A stretch of DNA of 64,000 nt from assembly GCA_910577645.1 (NCBI GenBank), contig CAJTOL010000007.1:1-64000 (forward strand). Direction: 5' to 3'. Positions 24,841 through 33,462 of this stretch are shown here, in pieces (the stretch's first letter is position 1; every line of letters begins with the position of its first letter). The position numbers and the translations under genes were made by a program. The notes below the pieces were generated by a model. It saw nothing but the letters and a program-made list of their open reading frames with translations, was not told where the DNA came from and searched no databases. This DNA comes from an uncultured Lachnospiraceae bacterium (GTDB taxonomy: Bacteria > Bacillota > Clostridia > Lachnospirales > Lachnospiraceae).

Positions 24841-26631
24841 ATGTATCGTTCACACGTTTTAGTCTGCGGCGGCACGGGATGTACTTCCTCTGGCAGCCAG
24901 CAGATTATGGACACTTTAAAGTCCGAGATTGAGAAAAACGGCCTGGCCGAGGAAGTTTCCGTAGTTCAGACCGGTTGCCACGGCCTCTGCGCCCTTGGCC
25001 CCATTATGATTATTTACCCGGACGCCACCTTCTACTCCATGGTAAAGGTTGAGGACATTCCGGAAATCGTTTCCGAGCATCTGTTAAAGGGCCGTGTGGT
25101 TACCCGCCTTCTTTACAAAGAGACCGTCAGCCCCACCGGCAAGATTAAAGCCCTTGTAGACACTGACTTCTACAAGAAGCAGCACCGTATCGCACTTCGC
25201 AACTGCGGTATCATTAACCCGGAAGTTATTGAGGAATATATCGGTACCGGCGGCTACGAAGCCCTGGGCAAGGTTCTCACTGAGATGACGCCTGATGATG
25301 TTATAAAACTCCTTCTGGACAGCGGCTTAAGAGGCCGCGGCGGCGCTGGCTTCCCCACAGGCTTAAAGTGGAAATTAGCCCGGCAGAATGACGCGGATCA
25401 GAAATATGTCTGCTGTAACGCCGACGAGGGCGACCCTGGCGCATTTATGGATCGTTCCGTGTTGGAGGGAGATCCCCACGCCGTACTGGAGGCTATGGCG
25501 ATTGCCGGTTACGCCATCGGCGCTAACCAGGGCTACATATATGTTCGGGCCGAGTACCCCATCGCAGTTGACCGTCTCCGCATTGCCATCAACCAGGCCA
25601 GAGAGTTCGGCCTCCTTGGCAAAAATATTTTTGATACCGGTTTTGATTTTGATATTGACTTGCGTCTGGGCGCAGGCGCTTTTGTCTGCGGCGAGGAAAC
25701 CGCCCTTATGACTTCTATTGAAGGCAAGAGAGGCGAGCCCCGTCCCCGTCCCCCGTTCCCGGCGCAAAAGGGTCTTTTTGGCAAACCCTCTATCTTAAAT
25801 AATGTAGAGACCTACGCCAATATTCCTCAGATTATCTTAAACGGCCCGGAATGGTTTGCTTCCATGGGTACCGAAAAGTCCAAGGGCACCAAAGTATTTG
25901 CCCTGGGCGGCAAGATCCACAACACCGGCCTGGTTGAAATCCCCATGGGTACCACGCTTCGGGAGGTTATCGAGGAAATCGGCGGAGGTATCCCCGGCGG
26001 TAAGAAATTCAAAGCAGCTCAGACCGGCGGTCCTTCCGGCGGATGTATTCCTTACGAGCACTTTGATATCCCCATTGACTATGATAATCTGATCTCCATC
26101 GGTTCCATGATGGGATCCGGCGGCCTGATTGTTATGGATGAAGACGACTGCATGGTAGACATTGCCAAATTCTTCCTGGAATTTACGGTTGAAGAATCCT
26201 GCGGCAAGTGTACTCCCTGCCGTATCGGTACCAAGCGTATGCTTGAGATCTTAGACAAGGTTACCAAGGGCACCGCTACCATGGAGGATTTGGATAAGCT
26301 GGAAGAGCTCTGCTACTACGTAAAAGAGAACGCCCTGTGCGGTCTGGGACAGACTGCTCCCAACCCGGTTCTCTCCACCCTGCGCTATTTCCGTGACGAG
26401 TACGAAGCTCACATCAAAGAGAAGCGCTGTCCTGCTGGCGTATGTAAGGCTCTTCTGTCCTTCCATATTGACCGTGACAAGTGTAAGGGATGTACTCTGT
26501 GCGCCCGCAACTGTCCTGCAGACGCCATTGTCGGTTCCGTTAAGAATCCGCATTTCATCGACACTGACAAGTGTATCAAGTGCGGAACCTGTATCGAGAA
26601 ATGTAAGTTCGGCGCAATCTATAAGAAATAA
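24841..26631 (+). CDS. hydB: NADH-binding flavin subunit of [FeFe] hydrogenase, NuoF/HydB type
   Basis: A 596-residue flavo-iron-sulfur subunit. Order of domains: thioredoxin-like [2Fe-2S] (CGGTGCTSSG ... CHGLCALGP, residues 1-100); NuoF core with the NADH/FMN glycine loop GRGGAGFPTGLKWK and NADEGDPGAFMDRS; the 4Fe-4S ligands ESCGKCTPCRIGTKR plus a later Cys; and a C-terminal two-cluster ferredoxin (CKGCTLCARNCPADAI and CIKCGTCIEKCKFGAI). It should oxidise NADH or reduce NAD+ in partnership with HydA and a ferredoxin, i.e. electron bifurcation or confurcation. Strong AAAGGAGG site. Confidence 0.95.
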   Translation: MYRSHVLVCGGTGCTSSGSQQIMDTLKSEIEKNGLAEEVSVVQTGCHGLCALGPIMIIYPDATFYSMVKVEDIPEIVSEHLLKGRVVTRLLYKETVSPTGKIKALVDTDFYKKQHRIALRNCGIINPEVIEEYIGTGGYEALGKVLTEMTPDDVIKLLLDSGLRGRGGAGFPTGLKWKLARQNDADQKYVCCNADEGDPGAFMDRSVLEGDPHAVLEAMAIAGYAIGANQGYIYVRAEYPIAVDRLRIAINQAREFGLLGKNIFDTGFDFDIDLRLGAGAFVCGEETALMTSIEGKRGEPRPRPPFPAQKGLFGKPSILNNVETYANIPQIILNGPEWFASMGTEKSKGTKVFALGGKIHNTGLVEIPMGTTLREVIEEIGGGIPGGKKFKAAQTGGPSGGCIPYEHFDIPIDYDNLISIGSMMGSGGLIVMDEDDCMVDIAKFFLEFTVEESCGKCTPCRIGTKRMLEILDKVTKGTATMEDLDKLEELCYYVKENALCGLGQTAPNPVLSTLRYFRDEYEAHIKEKRCPAGVCKALLSFHIDRDKCKGCTLCARNCPADAIVGSVKNPHFIDTDKCIKCGTCIEKCKFGAIYKK

Positions 26632-26646
26632 GGGAGGAAAGAACAT

Positions 26647-28395
26647 ATGGAGAACGTTACGATTAAAATCAACGGCATAGAAGTCTCCGCTCCAAAGGGT
26701 TCCACCATCCTGGAAGCTGCAAGACTTGCCCACATTGAGATTCCTACCCTGTGCTTCTTAAAGGAAATCAATGAAATCGGCGCATGCCGCGTATGTGTTG
26801 TAGAAGTAAAGGGAGCCCGTTCCTTAGTGGCTTCCTGTGTATACCCCATTAATGAGGGAATGGAAGTCTGGACCAACACCCCAAAAGTATTGGAGTCCAG
26901 AAAGAAGACGGTTCAGCTATTGCTGTCCAACCACAACCGTTCCTGTTTATCCTGCGTCCGCAGCGGACACTGTGAGCTTCAGGAATTAGCCCACAATTTA
27001 GGGGTGGAGGATGAAAGCTATTACGACGGCGCATTAACTCCGTCCTGTATTGATGATTCTGCTGCTCACATGATCCGCGACAACAGCAAGTGCGTCCTCT
27101 GCCGCCGCTGTTCTGCTGTCTGTGAAAGCGTTCAGGGAATCGGCGTTATCGGCCCCAATATGAGAGGCTTTGATACCCATATCGGTTCTGCATTTGAAAT
27201 GGGCTTAGGCGAGACCTCCTGCGTATCCTGCGGACAGTGTATCGCAGTATGTCCCACCGGCGCTCTCACCGAAAAGAGCGATATGGATAAGATTTTCGCT
27301 GCTATTGCAGATCCTTCCAAGCATGTTGTGGTACAGACTGCTCCGGCAGTCCGGGCTGCCCTTGGAGAAGAATTCGGCCTTCCCATCGGCACCAACACCG
27401 AAGGGAAAATGGCGGCAGCCCTGCGCCGCTTAGGCTTTGATAAAGTATTTGACACTGATTTTTCTGCTGACTTAACCATTATGGAAGAAGCCCATGAATT
27501 TTTGGATCGGGTTCAGAACGGCGGCAAGCTGCCTCTCATCACCTCCTGTTCTCCGGGATGGATTAAATACTGCGAGCACTATTTCCCGGATATGACCGAG
27601 AACCTGTCCTCCTGTAAGTCTCCCCAGCAGATGTTCGGCGCTATTGTAAAGTCCTACTATGCTGCTAAGGCAGGCGTTGATGCCAAGGATATTGTTTCCG
27701 TCAGCGTAATGCCCTGTACTGCCAAGAAGTTTGAGATTGGCCGTGACGATCAGGCTGCCAACGGTGTTCCGGATGTAGATTACTCCATGACCACCAGAGA
27801 GCTGGCCAGGATGATTAAGAAGGCCGGCATCCGCTTCTTAGACCTTCCGGATGAGGGCTTTGACGATCCGTTAGGACGTTCTACCGGTGCTGCCGTTATC
27901 TTCGGCGCTACAGGAGGCGTTATGGAAGCCGCTCTGCGTACTGCAGTGGAGACCTTAACCGGCGAGGAGCTTCCCAGCCCCGACTTTACTGAGGTTCGCG
28001 GAACCAAAGGTATTAAGGAAGCCACCTACCACGTTGCCGGTATGGATGTAAAGGTTGCCGTTGCTTCCGGTTTAGGCAATGCAAGAGAGCTGTTAAACAA
28101 GGTAAAATCCGGTGAGGCAGATTACCACTTTATTGAGATCATGGGATGTCCCGGCGGTTGTGTAAACGGCGGCGGTCAGCCCCAGCAGCCCGGTTCGGTT
28201 CGTAATACCACCGATATCCGCGCCCTGCGCGCACAGGTTCTCTATGACAGCGACAAGGCCAACACCATTCGCAAGTCCCACGAGAATCCTGCTATTAAGG
28301 AACTGTACGACAACTACTTAGGAAAGCCCGGCAGTCCTTTAGCTCACCATCTGCTTCATACTACCTATGTGAAGAGGGAAATCAATCAGCATTAA
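26647..28395 (+). CDS. hydA: Catalytic [FeFe] hydrogenase subunit
   Basis: A 582-residue hydrogen-forming enzyme. N-terminal [2Fe-2S] ligands C36, C47, C50 and C64; a His-Cys3 site (H96, C100, C103, C109); two 4Fe-4S sites (C149-C159 and C192-C202); then an intact H-cluster with TSCSPGW (C301), MPCTAKK (C357) and EIMGCPGGCVNGGGQP (C501, C505). All ligands needed for catalysis are present, in contrast with the sensory copy at 20978. It ends the operon and forms the trimeric NADH-dependent enzyme with HydB and HydC. GGGAGG precedes ATG 26647. Confidence 0.96.
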   Translation: MENVTIKINGIEVSAPKGSTILEAARLAHIEIPTLCFLKEINEIGACRVCVVEVKGARSLVASCVYPINEGMEVWTNTPKVLESRKKTVQLLLSNHNRSCLSCVRSGHCELQELAHNLGVEDESYYDGALTPSCIDDSAAHMIRDNSKCVLCRRCSAVCESVQGIGVIGPNMRGFDTHIGSAFEMGLGETSCVSCGQCIAVCPTGALTEKSDMDKIFAAIADPSKHVVVQTAPAVRAALGEEFGLPIGTNTEGKMAAALRRLGFDKVFDTDFSADLTIMEEAHEFLDRVQNGGKLPLITSCSPGWIKYCEHYFPDMTENLSSCKSPQQMFGAIVKSYYAAKAGVDAKDIVSVSVMPCTAKKFEIGRDDQAANGVPDVDYSMTTRELARMIKKAGIRFLDLPDEGFDDPLGRSTGAAVIFGATGGVMEAALRTAVETLTGEELPSPDFTEVRGTKGIKEATYHVAGMDVKVAVASGLGNARELLNKVKSGEADYHFIEIMGCPGGCVNGGGQPQQPGSVRNTTDIRALRAQVLYDSDKANTIRKSHENPAIKELYDNYLGKPGSPLAHHLLHTTYVKREINQH

Positions 28396-28408
28396 GATTT
28401 GACAATTC

Positions 28409-28436
28409 AGGCAGCGCTTAACAGCGCTGCCTGTTT
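28409..28436 (+). terminator. Terminator of the hydrogenase operon
   Basis: AGGCAGCGCT (28409-28418) pairs with AGCGCTGCCT (28423-28432) around a 4-base loop, 13 bases after hydA, followed by a short GTTTG run. The weak T-tract makes it imperfect. Confidence 0.6.
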
Positions 28437-28472
28437 GCCTGCAATATAGAGGGGAGGTATTGATTCTGAATC

Positions 28473-29744
28473 ATGGGACTTAATGACACTGCATGGGAAA
28501 ATCTGTTTGAAAAGTACCGCATCCTGGATGAAATAAGGCAGAAAGGGTACTTTCTCATATCTGCCGGCCAAATCAGGGAATTTCGGGAGCCCCGTCTGAT
28601 GACCAAGTTTGATCATAAAGTAAATCTGCCTGCCGCCTTTTCCCAAAATGGCTTGTCTATCCTTCCCGTTACGCGAGGGGATTATGTGATTTCCTCTTTT
28701 TCTGCCTACAAAGAATTTGAGCCCCCTTCCGGCCAGGTGCAGCGCATTTCTGTTCCTCTCTATCTTCAAAGTCTCAGCCCTCAGTTTCTGGTAAGTGAGG
28801 CCATTGCTCTTAACTGTGCCTATGCCTGCGGAATTCTTCAGGACTTTCTGGAGGACGATTTTATCCTGCCTACTGTCAGTGGGCGCATGAGCTCCGGCCA
28901 ATTCGATTTTTTTGTTGACACTGCTTTGGGAAGCCGCCAGGTTTCTGTATCCAACTCCCAGATTGAAATCGATGCCGCCTATGAGGGAACTCGTTTCCTT
29001 TCCCTGTTTGAAGCCAAGCGGGATTTGTCCGACGATTTTTTAATACGCCAGCTCTATTATCCCTACCGTGCCTGGGCCGACCGGGTAATGAAGCCGGTAA
29101 AGACCATATTTTTAACCTTTTCAGATGGAGTCTTTCAGCTATACCAATACCAGTTTGACCATCCCTTAAACTACAATTCCCTCCGTCTGGTGAAGCAGAA
29201 AAATTATGTAATTGCCGCCGGTATCTGCCTGGAAGACATTGCCCGCCTGCTTCCCGGCCTTCCTCTGATTCCGGAACCGGAAATCTCCTTTCCCCAGGCC
29301 GACAGCATGCCCCGTATTATCAACCTTATAGAATTATTGGCAGAAACGCCCTTAACGAAGCAGGATATTACCTCTCAATACGCTTTTGATGAGCGTCAGA
29401 CTAATTATTATACGGATGCAGGGCGGTATCTGGGTTTCCTCCAAAAATGGAAGGATGAATATAACAATATCTGGTTTCATCTTTCCCCTGACGGTTCCTG
29501 CATCATGAATCTCCCATACCGGGAGCGCCTGATTCAAATTGCTTCCCGAATCCTTATGCACAAAGTCTTTCGTGAAGTCTTCATTCTGTATCTAAACTAC
29601 AGGCAAATGCCTGATACTAAGACAATCGTTCCGATTATGCGCCGGTCCGGCCTCTACCGTGTGGAGTCGGAGAGCACCTTTATTCGCCGTGCCTCTACCG
29701 TGAAAGGGTGGGTAAACTGGATTTTAGGAATTACAGAAAGGTAG
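28473..29744 (+). CDS. Solitary PD-(D/E)XK nuclease-like protein
   Basis: A 423-residue protein with no signal peptide. The pattern IEIDAAYEG (D167) followed by SLFEAKRD (E180-A-K182), preceded by SSGQFDFFVD, is the core of a PD-(D/E)XK nuclease, as in type II restriction enzymes. Residues ~285-350 (TPLTKQDITSQYAF) look like a winged-helix DNA-binding domain. I believe it belongs to a restriction-enzyme-like family, but cannot name it firmly. No methyltransferase is next to it. The ATG has GGGGAGG 15 bases upstream, which is far; an in-frame stop immediately upstream excludes a longer form. Confidence 0.55.
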   Translation: MGLNDTAWENLFEKYRILDEIRQKGYFLISAGQIREFREPRLMTKFDHKVNLPAAFSQNGLSILPVTRGDYVISSFSAYKEFEPPSGQVQRISVPLYLQSLSPQFLVSEAIALNCAYACGILQDFLEDDFILPTVSGRMSSGQFDFFVDTALGSRQVSVSNSQIEIDAAYEGTRFLSLFEAKRDLSDDFLIRQLYYPYRAWADRVMKPVKTIFLTFSDGVFQLYQYQFDHPLNYNSLRLVKQKNYVIAAGICLEDIARLLPGLPLIPEPEISFPQADSMPRIINLIELLAETPLTKQDITSQYAFDERQTNYYTDAGRYLGFLQKWKDEYNNIWFHLSPDGSCIMNLPYRERLIQIASRILMHKVFREVFILYLNYRQMPDTKTIVPIMRRSGLYRVESESTFIRRASTVKGWVNWILGITER

Positions 29745-29754
29745 ATACAAAAAA

Positions 29755-29799
29755 ATCAGCTCCAAAGGAAAGAATCAAAATCTTCCCTTTGGAGCTGAT
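29755..29799. terminator. Bidirectional terminator
   Basis: A perfect 14-bp stem, ATCAGCTCCAAAGG (29755-29768) with CCTTTGGAGCTGAT (29786-29799), with A-rich DNA before and T-rich after. It serves the nuclease-like gene and the small membrane protein gene that converge on it. Confidence 0.85.
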
Positions 29800-29808
29800 C
29801 CTATATTC

Positions 29809-30012
29809 TTATTTTTTTCTTCGATAGGCTAATAACAAAATCAGCAGGTAAAATACTCCGATAATACCGCCAATCATCAGGCCTCCCAACATACCATATA
29901 ATGCTGCTTCGCCTCCGCCGCCTGCACACATAAATCCAAATACAATTGCCAAACCAATCATCACCAGCAACACCGTCTTTAAGCAGGCGCCCAAGCTATT
30001 ACGAATTTCCAC
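29809..30012 (-). CDS. Small two-helix membrane protein
   Basis: A 67-residue protein with two strongly hydrophobic segments (about residues 11-30 and 38-62) joined by a glycine-rich turn (CAGGGGEAA), and a positively charged end RRKK. The start is GTG at 30012 with AAGGAG about 8 bases upstream. A minus-strand TATAAT at 30065-30070 may be its promoter. I do not recognise a family; function unknown. Confidence 0.6.
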   Translation of the reverse strand: MEIRNSLGACLKTVLLVMIGLAIVFGFMCAGGGGEAALYGMLGGLMIGGIIGVFYLLILLLAYRRKK

Positions 30013-30139
30013 GTTTTTTCTCCTTTTATCGTGCTTCCCAAATAGTATCTATCTCTACAGTCCTATTATAGCAGGAAGGCGCTCACTATAAAAGTCAAGT
30101 TTGTGTAAAACTTTCGTAAAGAAATAGATGCACTTCCAT

Positions 30140-30709
30140 CTATTTCCAGCGGGCAGTCAATACATGCTCACCTGTCATGGTGACAGCAGTGGCCCCGTCA
30201 ATCACCGCGCCACTGTAAATCCAGCCATCAAAGGTGAATCCCTCTTTTTGAGGAACTGGTAAATTTCCGTATGGTTCTCCAAAGGTTACCTGAATATCCT
30301 CTGCCTCGTCCCTGCCGTCTATGACGCCTCCATCCAGGTCAAACTTCACCAGGACTTTAGCCGGCTTCCATTGGGCTACCAGGGTCATCTCTCCCTGCAC
30401 TTTGTCAGCTCCAAAACTCCAGGGATACGCTTCCTCCCCAAATATCCAGCCGTTAAATTCATAGCCGGGACGCGCCGGATCCTCCGGCTTTTTCACCAAT
30501 TCTCCATATCGCAGCTTCTGACTCTCAATCTCCGTGCCGCCTCCGGTGTCAAAATACACGTAATATCCGCCGTTTATTGTAAAGGCAATGGTCAGTACCA
30601 CCGTTGCAATAATCAGTCCGGCAATCAGCCGATCCAGGATTTTGATAGGCACATCCTTGCTGCCATAAATCCCTCTGCCAAACCACTTTTTCTTTTTAAT
30701 CTCTTCCAT
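30140..30709 (-). CDS. Membrane-anchored protein with InlB B-repeats
   Basis: A 189-residue protein with a basic N-terminus (KKKKWFGRG), one membrane segment at about residues 28-50 (LIAGLIIATVVLTIAFTI) and an outside part with two Listeria-Bacteroides (InlB B) repeats plus a partial one: VYFDTGGGTEIE...PGYEFNGWIF, VKFDLDGGV...GFTFDGWIYSG. Such repeats occur in surface adhesins. The anchor is N-terminal, without a sortase motif. It starts just past the terminator hairpin of mglC, with a tight GAGG site, so it may depend on read-through. Confidence 0.75.
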   Translation of the reverse strand: MEEIKKKKWFGRGIYGSKDVPIKILDRLIAGLIIATVVLTIAFTINGGYYVYFDTGGGTEIESQKLRYGELVKKPEDPARPGYEFNGWIFGEEAYPWSFGADKVQGEMTLVAQWKPAKVLVKFDLDGGVIDGRDEAEDIQVTFGEPYGNLPVPQKEGFTFDGWIYSGAVIDGATAVTMTGEHVLTARWK

Positions 30710-30724
30710 ATCCTCTTAAAATGC

Positions 30725-30770
30725 AACAGTTCAGACGCTCCATGTCAAATTTTCCGCCGTCTGAACTGTT
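30725..30770 (-). terminator. Hairpin after mglC, probable terminator
   Basis: AACAGTTCAGACG (30725-30737) pairs perfectly with CGTCTGAACTGTT (30758-30770). On the minus strand a moderate T-tract (TTGCATTTT) follows. AACAGTTCAG also occurs in the large inverted repeat at 17067, and CAGACGGCG ... GTCTGAAC recurs in the rlmI leader hairpin. Confidence 0.6.
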
Positions 30771-30779
30771 TTGGTAAAA

Positions 30780-31850
30780 TTATTTACGAACCAGATACTT
30801 TCTCATATCGATTGCACATGCAATCAGAATAATAAGGCCTTTGATGATATACTGAAGGTTTGCGTTGATAGAAAGGAAATTCAATGCCACGAAGATAATA
30901 CGAAGCAGGAATACGCCAAGTACAACGCCGCTGATTTTACCAGTACCGCCTACAAAGGATACGCCGCCGATAACACAGGCTGCAATGGCATCACACTCAT
31001 AGTTTAAACCGGTGTTGGCAGTGTTGGAACCAATACGTGCAGACTCAATGAAACCGGTAATTCCGTACATCATACCTGCCAGGGTATGCACCAGAATGGT
31101 GGTCTTCATAACATTAACGCCAGAAACATTGGCTGCTTCCGGGTTAGAGCCTACAGCAAACATGTTCTTGCCAAAGGTGGTCTTATTCCAGATAAACCAC
31201 ATGATAACCACTACAATTAAGCCATACCACACATAGTTTGGAACGGGAACATCGCCAATCTTAAAAATACTTCCGGTTACAAAGTTTTTGAAGGAATCAT
31301 CCAGACCGGAAAGGGGCTGGCCATTGTTTCCGTTGGTCATAATGTAAACCAGCAGAGTTCCGTATACGATTAGCTGAGTTGCCAGGGTAACGATAAACGG
31401 ATGAAGCTGGAACTTTGCTACGAAGAAGCCATTGACCCATCCTACAATACCGCCTACAACAAGAACGGCCAGAATTACCAGCGGAATCGGAACAACCGGC
31501 AGATCAGGGAACATCTTGCTGCCGTAAGTCACTGCCTGCAGCAGAGACGCGGAGATACATGCAGTCAAGCCAACAACGCGGCCTGCAGAAAGATCCGTAC
31601 CGGTTAAAACAATACATCCTGCAATACCGCAGGCAATCGGCAGGTTTGCCGCAGAAAGGCTGATAATATTTACGATGGAACGGGTACCCAGGAACTTGGG
31701 ATTCTGAGCGCAGGTATAAATAATCGCAATAACCAGCAGGATATACATTGCATTGTTTAACAGCATCTCTTTCCAAAAGGTTGTCTTGTCCTTGCTGTCC
31801 ATAGCTTTATAGGCATCAATTTTTGTATTAATATTGGTTGCAAATTTCAT
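30780..31850 (-). CDS. mglC: Galactose/methyl-galactoside-type ABC transporter permease
   Basis: A 356-residue integral membrane permease of the CUT2 (ribose/galactose) class with about 8-10 hydrophobic segments. Family motifs include GTDLSAGRVVGLTACISASLL, FIVTLATQLIVYG and AVGSNPEAANVSGVNV, and the end NANLQYIIKGLIILIACAIDMRK. It follows the ATPase gene by 15 bases in the mglBAC-type order. Substrate specificity within CUT2 is inferred from overall similarity to MglC. Confidence 0.88.
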   Translation of the reverse strand: MKFATNINTKIDAYKAMDSKDKTTFWKEMLLNNAMYILLVIAIIYTCAQNPKFLGTRSIVNIISLSAANLPIACGIAGCIVLTGTDLSAGRVVGLTACISASLLQAVTYGSKMFPDLPVVPIPLVILAVLVVGGIVGWVNGFFVAKFQLHPFIVTLATQLIVYGTLLVYIMTNGNNGQPLSGLDDSFKNFVTGSIFKIGDVPVPNYVWYGLIVVVIMWFIWNKTTFGKNMFAVGSNPEAANVSGVNVMKTTILVHTLAGMMYGITGFIESARIGSNTANTGLNYECDAIAACVIGGVSFVGGTGKISGVVLGVFLLRIIFVALNFLSINANLQYIIKGLIILIACAIDMRKYLVRK

Positions 31851-31865
31851 GAAATCCGGCCTCCC

Positions 31866-33365
31866 CTATACATATTTTGCAGCAAGAGTCATGATCTCTT
31901 CCTGAGTAGTATTCCTTGCATCTACTTCGCCTGCCAGACGTCCTCCTGACATAACCAGGATTCGGTCGCAGACACCTAACAGCTCCGGCATCTCCGACGA
32001 TACCATCATAACAACCTTGCCTCTCTTAGCCAGGTCGATAATGAGCTGATAAATCTCGTACTTTGCACCTACGTCAATACCTCTGGTAGGTTCGTCCAGA
32101 AGCAAAACCTCCGGCTCTGTTAAGAGCCATCTTCCCAGAATAACCTTCTGCTGGTTTCCTCCGGACAAAGAGCGAATCTTGGTCTCTTGAGCAGGAGTCT
32201 TGGTCCTCATGGCGTCAATGGACCACTGAGTATCCTTCTTCATGGAATCCTCGTTTAAAAACGGACCAATTTTTTTATGTTTCTTTAAACTGGAGATAAC
32301 CGTGTTCTCCCGGATATTTAAGATACCGAAAATACCGGTTGCGCGCCGCTCCTCCGTCAAAAGGGCAAATCCGTTTTTAATGGATTCCCGGGCATTGCGG
32401 TTTAAGACCTGTTTTCCATCCAGCTTGATAGTTCCGGATTTTCTGGTGGCAACCCCGAAAAGATTTTCCAGAGTCTCGGTACGGCCGCTTCCGTCCAGGC
32501 CTGCCAGACCTACGATCTCGCCTTTTTTCACTTTAAAAGAAACGTCATTAAGCAGAGAGTACTGAGCAGTCAGGTGTTCAACCTCCAGAGCAACCTCCCC
32601 CGGAACATTGTCCTTGGGCGGGAACTGATTTCCCAGCTCACGGCCTACCATGAGGCGGATAATCTTATCCATGGTCATGTTGGAAGCCGGCTCGGTAGCT
32701 ACCCAGGTGCCGTCCCGCATAACCGTAATGTCATCTGCAATCCGCAGAATTTCTGCCATCTTATGAGAAATGTAAATGATGCCGCACCCTCTGTCGCGAA
32801 GCATATTGATAATCTTAAACAGATGCTCAACCTCTTCTTCCGTCAGGGAGGAAGTGGGCTCGTCAAATACAATTATTTTCGAGTTAAAAGAAACAGCCTT
32901 GGCAATCTCTGCCATCTGTCTCTGAGAAACCGGCATAGTACTCATAATCCGTTTTGGATCCACGGAAATTCCCAGTTCATCGAATACCGCTTTGGTATCT
33001 GCCAGCATTTTTTTCTCGTCTACCATAATGCCCTTTTTCGGATAGCGGCCCAGCCACAAGTTATCCATAACATTGCGCTTTAATGCCTGATTCAATTCCT
33101 GATGCACCATGGCAACCCCGTTTTCCAGGGCTTCCTTTGAGCTTTTAAAATTTACTTCTTTTCCTTCCAGGTAGATATGGCCGCTGTTCTTGGCATACAT
33201 GCCGAACAGGCACTTCATCAACGTAGATTTCCCTGCTCCGTTTTCCCCCATCAATGCGTGAACAGTTCCCTTGCGAACCGTCAGGGAGACATGATCTAAC
33301 GCCTTTACGCCCGGAAACTCCTTGCAGATGTCAGTCATCTGCAGCAAAACGTCCTGCTGTCCCAT
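31866..33365 (-). CDS. mglA: Galactose/methyl-galactoside-type ABC transporter ATPase, double domain
   Basis: A 499-residue twin ATPase. The first half has Walker A GENGAGKSTLMKCLFG, a signature region PVSQRQMAEIAKAV and Walker B IIVFDEPTSSL. The second half has a degenerate Walker A (GLDGSGRTETLENL), as usual for CUT2 ATPases, a perfect LSGGNQQKVILGRWL and LLLDEPTRGIDVGAK. It powers the permease encoded next to it. AAGGGGA-type site before ATG 33365. Confidence 0.92.
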   Translation of the reverse strand: MGQQDVLLQMTDICKEFPGVKALDHVSLTVRKGTVHALMGENGAGKSTLMKCLFGMYAKNSGHIYLEGKEVNFKSSKEALENGVAMVHQELNQALKRNVMDNLWLGRYPKKGIMVDEKKMLADTKAVFDELGISVDPKRIMSTMPVSQRQMAEIAKAVSFNSKIIVFDEPTSSLTEEEVEHLFKIINMLRDRGCGIIYISHKMAEILRIADDITVMRDGTWVATEPASNMTMDKIIRLMVGRELGNQFPPKDNVPGEVALEVEHLTAQYSLLNDVSFKVKKGEIVGLAGLDGSGRTETLENLFGVATRKSGTIKLDGKQVLNRNARESIKNGFALLTEERRATGIFGILNIRENTVISSLKKHKKIGPFLNEDSMKKDTQWSIDAMRTKTPAQETKIRSLSGGNQQKVILGRWLLTEPEVLLLDEPTRGIDVGAKYEIYQLIIDLAKRGKVVMMVSSEMPELLGVCDRILVMSGGRLAGEVDARNTTQEEIMTLAAKYV

Positions 33366-33394
33366 TCCCTGAATCCCCTTTCTCTAAGAAAAAA

Positions 33395-33430
33395 TTTAAG
33401 CGGCTGCCGCCCAAACGACAGCCGCTTAAA
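33395..33430 (-). terminator. Intercistronic hairpin between mglB and mglA
   Basis: TTTAAGCGGCTG (33395-33406) pairs perfectly with CAGCCGCTTAAA (33419-33430) and, on the minus strand, runs into TTTTTTC. A partial terminator here would let the binding-protein gene be expressed more than the ATPase and permease genes, a common pattern in such operons. Confidence 0.7.
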
Positions 33431-33462
33431 ATATTTTCTTTTAAACTATCGGCATTTCGTCA

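Noticed and set aside
30725..30770. Small RNA gene between mglC and the InlB-repeat gene
   Set aside because: A single strong hairpin at the end of mglC is better explained as a terminator.
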